NCBI RefSeq assembly: GCF_963662255.1 | Contig: NC_085047.1 | Coordinates: forward strand, 90,826,259-90,890,258 | DNA: 64,000 nt | Source: Cinclus cinclus | Taxonomy: Eukaryota > Chordata > Aves > Passeriformes > Cinclidae | Direction of reading: 5' to 3' | Shown: in pieces, positions 39,101 through 51,100 of the stretch | Position numbering within the stretch: position 1 is the stretch's first letter | How the letters are laid out: each line of letters opens with the position of its first letter | Translations under genes and position numbers: made by a program | Notes under the pieces: model-generated | Told to the model about the DNA's origin: nothing | The model's database searches: none | Seen by the model: only the letters and a program-made list of their open reading frames with translations

Positions 39101-42100
39101 TTTGTCATAGCAGCTTTAGGCTGCCATTGTTCAGTTTTCATCTCTGTGTCTTCCAGCTTTGTAGAAATTCTCATTTTAGGTAGTTGCTGGTAGAATTCTG
39201 AAATGATGGCTTCATATATAATGCTCTGTGAGCAGTGGTTTTTTTGATGATACTGCTCAATTTTGCCAGTTGATTCTAACTCATCCTGTGATGTTTATAG
39301 ATGAACTTTTCTGATCTTTTGGAGCCTTTTGGCCAGTAACAGAAATTTGGTTTCTGACTTTTGTGACATATTTCCTTGTAGCTCTTCTGCTGTTTCTGGC
39401 TGCCCTAATGGTCACAACAGAGCTAGAAAAAAAATGAATTAAAAACTTTTTACTATTTGCTTCAAAGGAAGTAACATACTGGCAGACACAGATAGCAATA
39501 CCTGGCAACATTTTTCAGCTTGTGCTTTTTTAAATTAAAGATTCAAAACATGCAAGGAATGAGTGCACAAAGGTAGAGCAAATGTGAAATGGTTTGTCTT
39601 TTCTAGTATATGAAATCCATGCATGCCGCACTCTTCATAGACCATAAAGTTCTTGATCCCGAGGTGAGTCTACCTTTTGAACTCTTGTTTCTATGCAACT
39701 ATTGGACTCCCACTCAGAGTCATGCCTCAAAACTGCCATGGCTGGTCCTCTTGTTCCAGTACAGGAAGTTTGCATTGAAAGTTATTTGTCCTGCACAATA
39801 TTTGGCTTTTCAGTTTCTGTTTTGTACATTTCCTCTCACTGACTTCAGAAACTGAAGTGAAGCATACCCTATATTTCTGATACATTGCAATGCTGGTCCT
39901 AATATATATACTTTTTTAAAGGACATTGTAGCAGTGCAGCTTCAGAATAGGACAATTCCCTGAGCTACCAAGTTGCAGGTTATTAATTTTGCCTGAAATG
40001 TACAAGTAATTGTGTAGTTTTAAACTCAAATGCTTTCTAAAATGCTTTCTAAAGCTACCCCTCAGATTATACCAGGGTGTGTAGCAAAGCAGAAGGAGGC
40101 TTGGCAGGGCTCGAACATCTCTGATTGAAAGCACAAACCCCTGTCATCTTCCCTCTTTCCTTTGCTTCTGTTCTGTCAAGCAAAAAATCCTAGTAGTATA
40201 TTCTGGCTAAGGGTAACTTCTATACCTTCTTTCCTCATAAGTGTTATAATGGTAACTGTCCACTGCTGCTTTACTCCCTGAGGATTGGTTGCATGTTTGG
40301 CCAGAAACCATTACATTAAAAAAAAAAATTGGCAAAATGGTGTAAAAAAACTTTGCCAAACCTTCTGCTAGAAAAATGCATGGAAGTCTTACTTTGTACA
40401 AACTGCTGCTGAAATTTGTTTGTGTTTACTTGACAGGTGTGCTACTAGCATTGAATAGCTAATAAATATAAAGTACAAGATGAAGACCTTCAGTTTGCAT
40501 TACTCTAAATATTAAGCCTGTCATAATGAAGGCAAAATGCTATTTTGTGTTAGTGTTATTTCTTGACACATTACTTGTTCTTGAGTCTTAGGAACGTAAA
40601 CCGCTTCTGGTTGTTCTCTTGGCAGTTGAATATTAGGGCTGTTTTTTCATGTTGCAGTATTAACTGCAGATGGCTTAGCTGTCTGCCATCCTCTGCAGGT
40701 TTTAAAGCCTGGTGATGCTCTAGGGAATGTAGGAAGAGAAAAATGTGAAACCAAAACCTGGAGTGACTAATAATTACAATTTGGTATGTGTATGAGAGAA
40801 GAGTAACAGCTGAGGAGATGTTTTCTATAACACATTGTGCTTCTGCTCAAAATTAATTAATTCAGGCAATGAAAAACTTTGCACTTTGTCATATAGAGGC
40901 TCGAACTAATGAAGGTGAGAACAGATTATGTTGCTGAAGGTGTAGATTATTAATAATAAAGTAGTAATAAAATATATGTATGACGTGCAGGTTGCTAAAG
41001 CTGAAGGTGTGTCCTCAGCATGGTGTCTCCAGTGGAGATGTGACTATAATAAGGATGTTGCTGTGGGCTGGGAAGCCTGGTGTTGCAGTTCTCTCTGCCC
41101 TACAAGGAGCTGCATGGATGTACTAGAAATCTCTCCTGACTGCTGGGCTGTTACGTTGAGTCATAGTAATAATTATAGCTCCTGGATGAACTGCTCAGGT
41201 CATGGTGTTCAGCTTGTCAAAACATTGGTTCCACATAGTGCAGGCAGATGACTCAGGCAGAATCAAAGGCTGGCATTTGCCATTATGCTTATGAGGATTC
41301 AGTGGAGGATTTTTTGTGGATGTCAATGACAGATGACATGAGCTGACTGTGGTGCTGGGAAACTGTTACCCTAAAGAGAAATATGTTACTGTATCTTTTT
41401 AGAATCATAGAGTCATTTAGGTTGTAACAACCTCTTAAAGTTATCAAGTCCAACCAATAACCCAGCACTGCCGAGTCTGCCTCTGAACTATGTCCCCAAT
41501 TGCCACATCTACATATCTTTTGAATAGTTTCATGGGATGTTGACTCCACCACTTCCCTGGTCAGCTTGTTGTAAGGCTTGACACCCATTTTCATGAAAAA
41601 AAACCCCATAAATTTAACATCCAATCTAAACCTCCCTTGATGTAACCTGAGGTTGTTTCTTCTTGTCCTGTCACTTTTTTGGAGCTTGGTGGACCTGCTC
41701 TTCTCTCTTCAGGCTTGAAAAGACGGCTCTTTTCCCAGCAAGTGTCTCAGGGACATTTGATGTGCAGCCCATAGTATTGAGTGGCTGACCTTTTTTATTA
41801 TTCTTAAATTGGAAACGAGGCTGTAAATGTATGAAATGCATCAGTGCAACTGCATCCTTAAAATTTATAGAGTTGGAGGAATTTGGATACAGAATTTGGA
41901 TACCATAATGAAGTAGGCATGCATTTGACTACACAGGGTGCAGATTTCACGAATGATCTATAATATGACGTGTCTTATGGAACACAAAACCATTGGAGTT
42001 CATGAGCTTTTCATATATGATACTGTGTTTGCTTTCTTTTTCCTGTCTGTGCATCATTTAAAAAAAACAGTAGTGGGGGAGGAAGACATGAGTGTTTTAA

Positions 42101-45100
42101 AGAGTATCAGATATCTGTACACAGAAGTCATTGCTTGGTTTACAGGAGGCATGGCTTCATTTGGTAATACTTATAACCACCAGTAAGAAAACACAATGCT
42201 TTGCTGAAATATTCCTTATAACAGAAAAATACCGTAGTTGCATATTTCTCTCCCATTCTACAAATTCTATCGGAGGCCGATGTTTCACTGTGCCTGAATG
42301 ACTGATAAACACTGTGTGGGAAGCTGCTGCTTACCTGTCTATTCCAGTTATATTTACTTCCTTATGGAGAGATGGTATGTGAAGTTTCTCTGTTTGCAGA
42401 GTCCAAAGCATTTTTTGGACATGTTTATACTAGTATAAATTGATAATGAAGGATATGAAACAACTAGAATTGCCTCTTTGTTTTCCCTGTTTAAACTCCC
42501 ACCACATAAGCTTAATTATGCATTTTGAGGTGAAGACAAAAGAATGAAACTTTCAGGAGCACTCAGAATTCACCTGATTTTTACTGCAGTGGTTTCAAGA
42601 TGGTTTTCCATCATTTTTAATAGAAAAAGTAGTTAGAGCAGTGCTGAGCACATGTGAAAATCCTACCTGTAATGCACATTTGAATTGTATAAAAAATTCA
42701 TACCTTCTTTCAAACTGCCTTAGGAGACCAGCTTAACATGAAAAAGTATTTTATTGCTTAAGAGATAAATAATTGCAGCAACCAGAACCCAAGAGTGTTT
42801 TTAATTTCAGTTAAAAACCCCCACAAAAGGTCAACTCGCCCTTTAAAATGTTGGTGCAGAAATCAGAGCAGGGCACTGCAAGCCCACACATCTTTTGCAG
42901 CCAAACTTCTGTTCTAGGTTGTTCTGTATTTTGTTTGCGTGTGAGAGTCCCTGCGTGGCATGTGTTAATACATCATCAGAATGAAACCACGCGAACCAGT
43001 GGGGGAAGTGGTGGGATGCACTGTGCTTACTTATCCCCCTGCCTGTCCCCGTGAGCCCTTCGTCCTCCCGACCGTGCCGGCGGTGCAGTGATAATGTCTC
43101 GGTGGCACGAACAGGTTGCCGAGCAGCAGCTGCCTTTGCCGAGCACCTTGTTTGGAGCCGTGACTGCTCCGGCACACGGCTATTTGTGGCACGGAGTGAA
43201 ATTCTCAGCGGGCTTGGCTGGCCACCGAGCCGTCTCTGTAAGAGTCCCTGTCTGTCCCTGGCAGACGCCGGCATGGGCAGCCAGATTGGAAAGCTGTCCA
43301 GGGAAAGCAGCATGCAGTGAGGCGGCAGTCATCCTTCAGCAAGGGTTAGGCAATGCACCTATTTTTGCTATTGTTTACCAAAGCCCTTCTGGTAACTACA
43401 GGGGAACACTTCTCCCTCCCTCTTCTACCATTTCCTTCAGCACCTTCCCTACGCTCAGTGTTGGCTTCCGGTCAGATCCTCAGTGTGCCAAGAGGAGACT
43501 GTCTTTTTCTTTCATACCCACCTTTGCTAGTTGAACATTCAACTCCCTTTTCTCTCTCCCTAACACTCGATCTTTAACAATAGGCTGGAAAGTTTTGTTC
43601 TATATCCCAGGGAATGCCCTTGGGAAGCTGCTGCTGCTGCAAAACAACCCCTTACATGCTTCTCACTCCCCATGGAGACAGCTTCACCTCAAAGCAACCT
43701 AGAACTCCCTAATGAAAAGGCAGTGTATTTTTAACAATGTATTTCAGATCTTGGCATCATGCCTTCTGCAAAATGTCAGAAAAGGGAAAGATGACCAGAT
43801 GCTCTGGATTTGTGTATTACCAGACCTTCACAGTAGAAGCTGTGTTTTGCTTCAGTAGCATAAAGGCCCTTTTTAAACTCCTGTCAAGCTCCTTTCTTAT
43901 GTAAGGAAAAAAACTGGGAGTCATTCCTCCAGCAGCAATGGTAACATGACAGGAGAACCAGGCATCTTGTTTTATTGCACACACGGAGTCCTACTACTTT
44001 GAAGGACTTCTTGACAAAAACTAGGAAGATAAATCCAGGCTTTTTGAATGGACATCTTGCTGCACTAACTTGCTGTACTACTTGGTTTGCTACAGCCCTG
44101 CAGAAGATTGCACAGTAGCAAGCAAATATTTTCTTGCTGACCAAAGAGGACACGAGGCAGCAGAAGAGGCTTCCAGCCACACTGGTCACCTGTGGATTTC
44201 AGATTACTGCAAGAATTGTAGTAGGCCACCCGAAGAAAGATTCTACAGGGCACTTTCAATTTGCAGCAGCATCTTCCCAGGAGAATTGTCTGTGATCTGG
44301 GACAAAATACAGGAAAAGAGTTGGGAAATTGTTGAGAAAATAGTGATAAGAAGAAGAGATAGGCAACCTTGCTGTTTCTTATCTTAGTGGCTTCGTGCAC
44401 CTACACTAATCCTGGGTGAATCATCATTTTTAGTACACTGCAGTCAGTCTCACTGAAGTTTTTTATACCCACAGAAGCTCAGCACTGACCTGTGCAGAAA
44501 GTGTTGGGATGCAAGACAAAGAAGAACTGGCATCATTATACATGCATGTCTGTTGGCAGACACTGCTCATTTTCATCACTCATGCTCCAGAGAATTTAGG
44601 AACCTTTTGTTCCAGGACTGCAGTGGTACTCTGGCAAGGTCTTTGTGGCCTAGGGCTACAAGCTGAGCATTGCTTCATCTGGAGCTTGCCCCATGACAGA
44701 TAAAAATAGGGTTTGAGCTGCAGCTGGGCTGTGTCAGTGGTGAGGGTGCAGCCTCCTTAGCCTGTTAGAGCTTGTGACTCCTGGTAGTTCTGGCATAGGG
44801 TGAATAATCACACCTACAGACAGGCAAATAAGCAGGGTCATGCTGCCTGGGTCCCACCTACACTGGAAAATAGCTTGCCTTGGGGGTTGCTCCTTGTTAA
44901 GGGGAAGTGAAGGAAAGACACTGACCAAACCCATTCCACAAATTTGTCAGCAGAAGCAGCAGAGTAGGACTGTGTTGGCTGAGCTGGAGGAAGGCTGCGT
45001 GCAAGCTCAGGCCTGCATGGAGAGTGGTGTGTGGGTTGCTGTATGCTTGCTGAGCAAACTGTCCTAACTGGTGGTGAGAGATATGGCCAAAAACCATCAC

Positions 45101-48100
45101 CATCCAGGCCCTTTGTAGGAAGGTCCTAGGAAAGGTGAAGTTATATTAAGAAATCGTAGCCTTGACTGGACCTTCTGTCATACCCTGTGTTGGTACAAGA
45201 GGAAATGGCCTCAAGTTGTGCCAGGGGAGGTTTAGATTGGAGATCAGGACAAATTTCTTCACGGAAATGTTGTCAAACACTGGAACAGACTGCCCAGGGA
45301 AGTGTTAGAGTCACCATCCCTGGAGCTATTTAAAAGATGTGTAGATGTGGCACTTGGGAACATGATGTATGGTGAATGTCACAATATTAGTTTAATGGTT
45401 GGACTTGGTGGGTCCTGAGGTCATATCCAATCTACATGATTCTATGATTCTCTGATCTTCTAGTTTCTCCATTTTGTTCCTACTACTCTTCTCCCTCTTG
45501 TCATCCTCTGCTTCCTCATGCCCCCTCACAGAATAACAGATTCTTCAGCTACCGGTGTGCTGTGTGTCATGAGCACAAAGTGCATGCAGTTCTGCAGTTC
45601 AACTGATCATTAATAAGGCTGAGTTCAACACAAGAGTTAGTTACTCAGGAGGGCTTCCCAAAAGCCTTCCGTCTGCAGCTAGAAAGTGCAGGAAGCCAAT
45701 GTATCCCACATCTGCCACAAGCATTGTGCTTCAAATAGGGAGATCTTGAAGAAGTGTAATTATTAGCTGCAAATCTTACTCCTATTAGTGTTCTTACATT
45801 GGATAGTTGTTCTAAATGCAGCACATCACTGGAAATAAAGCTTTGGTTTTCCTCTTTCCTATGTTGTCCATTATGGCATGCCTGGCAGTTTTGTTAATGG
45901 CCTGAGAAATACAACAGAAATCAAACTGTCTGCCTGCATCTACTCCTCATCTGAAGTACTGACAAGAGGAAGGACACCAATAGATAAATTCAACACAGAT
46001 GACTTAGAAGAAAGAAGTGGAGCATTAAAAGCCATTTTTATAATGTAATTAACACACTATAGCATTAAAGCAATATTTACCTGGAGACAGGAATCTTCCC
46101 TTGCTGCTTTCTTTCCACTGCTGGTTTGTCCATGATAAAATATTGTTTGACGCTGCCTCCACCCCCCCCTCAGCAGAAAGAAGCTGCAGAAAAGTTTGTT
46201 GGTGAATTTATTTGCTCACACAGGTTACTCACACCACAGCTCTTCTGGGCAGGTTCTGTCAGCAGCCAGCAGCAAAGACCCTTTCCAGTGACCCTATCCC
46301 CGAGTTTACATGAGGGCCTGGCAGGGGAGTGTTCTCCTCTGTGCACAGCCAGCCTCACTAAATCTCAGCGTGACAGGCACACAGCTCTACCACTGAACTT
46401 TTAACTTGAAGCTCTAGCAGGGCACGCAGTAGCTCCAGCTACATGACACAGATCTGTGAAAGTAAATCACTTCGCTGGGAACCAGGGGAAGTCCAGCACA
46501 TTGTTTTGCAGACTTTGCCTACAGTTTCTTTGCAGTATAAGCATAGACTATATACACCCGGGAAAGCAATCAGAGCAAGATGGACTACCAGCACAGAGCT
46601 CAGCCATACCCCATCCCAGAGGATGAAGAAGTTGTGTACAAGGTCGCTTCTGATGCTCACAACTCTGCAGGAAATGAAGATGAGAAACCAGTGTCAAAAT
46701 TGCAACGTAGGCACAGTGAAATAAAACTCTACAAAGAGTTTTGTGACTTTTATGCAAGATTGTAAGTTCATTCCGTTCAGCTTTGGGGTGTAACTGCAGT
46801 GACATTACTGGTGTATTGTATGTAATGTATTTTATTGTCTGTGATCTGAGGCTTGGGCTGTGCAAGCTGTTCTCTCATCCAACCTTTGCCACTGTTCTGC
46901 TTGAAACATTGCCAGTTGTTAACTGTCAACTAAAATTTGAATTGTTACTTTAAATGTCATCATTAATTGCGTCAGAAATTTTTATCAGCAGTAAAAATGG
47001 TGTTGGAATTTGTAGTCTCTCTGCCTTCAGGTTGTTTGCCAGTTATTCTGGGCAAATGGATAAACTGCTTCATTAATGCAGAAGTATTACATACTTCACT
47101 GGTTTTACATATATGATGTGTTTCAAATTGAAGCACTTTTTCCTGAAGAGGGAAACTATTTTTGTTTTTGAACTTTGTTTCATGTTTTTGCTTGGATTAT
47201 ACTTTATGTACAGCAGTGTTTAACATCCTTAATGCTCAAGCACTATTGAAGTGATCATGAAAGATCCCAGTTTCTCTTGTGATTATTCTTCATTTAGATT
47301 GATAAGGAGGATGGGGAAATTGACTGAGATTTTGCCCCACAGAAAGCATACAAAATCTATGAAGACTGTTGGTGAGCTTTATGGTTGATTACAGTTTATG
47401 TGTATAGTCACTGCAGTTTGTCCACAGGTCTCTTTTTTATGTATGTGTTAGACCATCCTGCATCTGACCTTCATGTGAAATTTGCCCACTCATTTAACTG
47501 TGAAGGCAGTGGATATTTGGATTTCGGTTAACATTTTCCTTGTCTGCAAAGATCAAGAGAGAGAGAGAGAGAAAAATGTGCCAGCTAATAATAACATGTC
47601 AGATGTGACCTTGTGTAGGGCTCTTCTGTGAGACAGTGTAAGAAATAGATAAAACACATTCCATTTTGAACCACGTGCTAGGTGTTTGCTTGCTCCCTTG
47701 GATGGTGTGCGACGAATGAATTGAATTCCTATTGAACATGGTGGGATCCCAGAGGTTTTATCTCCGTAAAGACTTAAGAAGGAAGGCTTGGCATCTTGCA
47801 GAGGAATGTGGGCTCTGCACTTAACTGGCACAGCATGATATCTATATCGAAATGTGTGCATGCATGCACATGTGTTTAAAATGATGTCACTTGTCTAATA
47901 ACCTTCCAGATACATTTTGATTCAGTGGTTTTGTCAGTGGACATCAGGTTGTAATGAAACTAGACCACCGCCCTCTATTTGCTCTCTGCTACCACATGGT
48001 ATTAGGGCAGAGGGGTGATCCTGAAAGGCACGGCTTTGAGAGTCTAGATATGAGTGACAAAATGTTTGCAAAGGAAAAAACAAAAGAGCATTTTTCTTAA

Positions 48101-51100
48101 TTTCTTTTCTTAATTAACTGAAACACAGCTGTACTGTCTTCTGCAGATGTGGACAGCTACCACACTGCCATTTTTTTGGTACTGTGCCTTTGAGAAGCAA
48201 CCAAGGTTGCTGTTTTAGTATTTCTTTGCATCCCTGGCATGGGTTTGCCAGCTTGTGTTGGCCTGTGTGTGGGTTGCAGTGGGGCAGCCAGAGCATTCAC
48301 ACCCTCCCCCTTGGCCCTGGAGTGGGCTATGAGCTGGCACATGATGAGCTGAGCTCCCTGAGATAAACTCTAACAAACCAATCAAAAATTCCATGACTTC
48401 AAACTACATTTGTAGAATGACTTCAAGCAATGCAGAGCTCGTATAAAGGATAATTATTTAACTACTCTGTTTTTCATTAATATCTGCCTGACTGTATCCT
48501 GCACAGTCTTTCACATTGTTTATTTAGAGCTCTGAACTAATGCCATTATATATATAATTTAGAATTGGGAATTGGTTTACAATAAATGGTTTATGCTTTC
48601 CTGTGTGATGCCAGTCCATCATTAATATTTGCCCTTGTTTTCAGTAGTTTTAATGTATTTCATAATTTTTACAGTAAGTTGAATTACCTGTCTTTTTTAA
48701 TCATAAAACAGCCTATAAATGTGTCTGTAGTGACAACGTTTCTATTTGGCATTTTTAATTAATTAGAGAGCATCACAGCGATTTTGTTTCTAAAGAGTTG
48801 AGGAGCAGGGAGAAGTGGTAGTTTTATTTCTGAGGAGATGCCACAAGCCATGAAGTTCATTGAAAAAATTGTGTTGAGCAGCTTAACATTAGGTTGATGC
48901 AGTTTGGCCTGGTGTGTGTGTGGGGGCGGGGGAAGGACCCACAACCAGTGCTGTTGTCTATTTAGGTTAATTTTCTATTTCCTTTTTTCTTTTTTTTTTT
49001 TTTCTTTTGAATGACAGCAACATGGCGAACGCGCTTGCAAACGCCATCTGTGAGCGCTGCAGGGGGGGCTTTGCCCCTGCCGAGAAAATTGTCAACAGCA
49101 ATGGTGAGCTGTACCATGAGCAGTGCTTCGTCTGCGCCCAGTGCTTTCAGCAGTTCCCCGAAGGGCTCTTCTATGAGGTAAGTGGGGCAGAGGACCTCTC
49201 CTGTCTCCATACTTCCTCTCGACCCCTAATTCCCATAGCAGAAATAACTACAGGCAGATGGATAGCTTAGAAAATCCCATGGGAGGATCTGGGATCTGAA
49301 GGAGTATGCCCAGTAAAGGGAGAAAAAAACCAGGAGCATTTCTGTGCTAATTTGGAGGAGATCAATGTATACAGCATTCTTTAAATGTGGACCTTAATGT
49401 TACCAGCACTGAGAGGACAACTCTTGAAGATTTTTTCTCAGTGCAATTTTTTTCCTTGAAATTTGTGAATCTGATGTATCATACCACAAATACAGACAAA
49501 ACATACTGCTTAGAGGAGAAAGTAATATAGAGGGAAATGCCAGCATCCTGTGGTCCACAGGAGGTTTATTGCTGAGTTGAATGAGTCCAGCTTGGCATTG
49601 GAAAAGCGCTATCAGTATGTGAGCATGCTGTGATCCAAACCAGACAGGGCCAGTGTAAGATCAACTCTTAAGTTTAACAGTGTAGAGCATTTGAAATTAT
49701 CAGTTCTTAACACACTTTCAGGGGTTAAAACTTGATCCTGTTAATATTTCTCAGCTCCAGGTTGATTTGCCTCAGCTTAGGAGGGTGTTTTGGTATAGGT
49801 TTCATTTTCTTTTATGTTCCGCTATCATGGGCATCAGAGTGTGGCTCAGCATAAAGTGGCTGTAGTGAAAGCTCTAGACTGGTTCATAAAGTACAAAGTG
49901 ATTAGATAGCATGAGACAGAGAATTACTGTCAGAGAGATAAGGCACTGCTCGAGTAGCTTACAGTCCATCTTAGGCTAGCAGTTACAGGATTTGTGTCAT
50001 ATGATGATCTGAAAAGGAAAATGAGCAGGATGAAAAACGAACAATTCTGTGCTCTCACATACAGATGTCATCCTTTGGCAAGAGCACAATAGTTTATCTT
50101 CCATAGGAGCATTTCTAATTTTACAGAACCATGTTGCCGGTGATGAAGAGAGGCTGAGGGAGGAGTGTGGATTGCAAAAGAGACTGGCTAAGGGGATTCT
50201 TGGAGATTTGCTTTTTCTCACCTTGTTTGAGGATCAAAAGGCTCTAGGGATAGTGTTACACAAATTGTAGTAAATCAGCCTCTAATGTTCCATAAGACAT
50301 CAAAAGGTGAGCTACAAGACAGAATTAATTGAATAGAAACAAAAGAATGCCCCCCAGATACTTAACAATTGCTGACTCTTAGAGAGTCCATCATTACCTA
50401 AGACGTGAGGCAAATGTAAAGTGATATGAACATTTCAAAACTAAAACAATTATATTTGTAATTATATTAATAAAGTTTTCTTAAACCAATAAAATGTTTT
50501 TTCTCTAAATAATGAATACTTTATTCATTCTTTTTCTAACTCAGAAATCAGTGAGACATTCCAGGGACCTCTTTCAGAAAACTGAATGGTCCTTAAAGAT
50601 AAAAGTTTGGGAAATCGTGCTCTAGGCAGCCTATCTTCTAGGGGAGACTGCAGCAGAAAGAAAGTCGTACTTTTGGACCTAGTTCAGGAATGTTAAAATC
50701 TCTCTCTGTTGCTCTTGGGTGACCTTACCTGAATCTCAGTGGCAGAGGCAAGTATCATAGTGATGCTTTGATACACTGTATGTAGGCATTTTGCTTCCTA
50801 CTGCTACCTTGTTAACATTCATATTCATGATGATTGATCTTTGAGCACTCTCTTACTTAAACATGCTGCTCTCAAAGACAGTAAGTCAGAAGTGAGTGCC
50901 GGTAGATTGTCCCAGGAATGAAATTAACACTGCATGCTAAAGATGTTTTGGGTAATGTTGCTAGGGGGTTTTTTTCAGGCTGGGTAGTCTGAGAAATGTT
51001 ACATAGAAAGTGGAAAGTTTCTGTTAGGATAGACACTTCTTGCCACACTTACTACAGAGCTAAAATAACACTGGATAGGCTGAGGGAGCTGAGCCTGTTC

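Larger units (their letters stand above)
33199..41400 (+). other. Intron of the MTALQ form of LIMS1, first part
   Basis: No exon was recognised inside. It holds a C-rich run (33865-33887), an 18-base perfect palindrome (34392-34409), an A-rich low-complexity patch (about 34489-34583) and a tandem duplication (35721-35806). The part from 37900 to 38600 is AT-rich and repeat-free. Confidence 0.6.

Noticed and set aside
1..46579. Neighbouring gene GCC2, expected upstream of LIMS1 in vertebrates
   Set aside because: No GRIP-domain or coiled-coil coding exon was seen on either strand; if present, it lies outside the window.
49007..49270. Single-exon 87-residue frame starting upstream of MANAL and running past the LIM1 exon
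   Set aside because: Both its ends are intronic: the start lies in the acceptor tract and the tail after residue FYE is read-through past a consensus GTAAGT donor.
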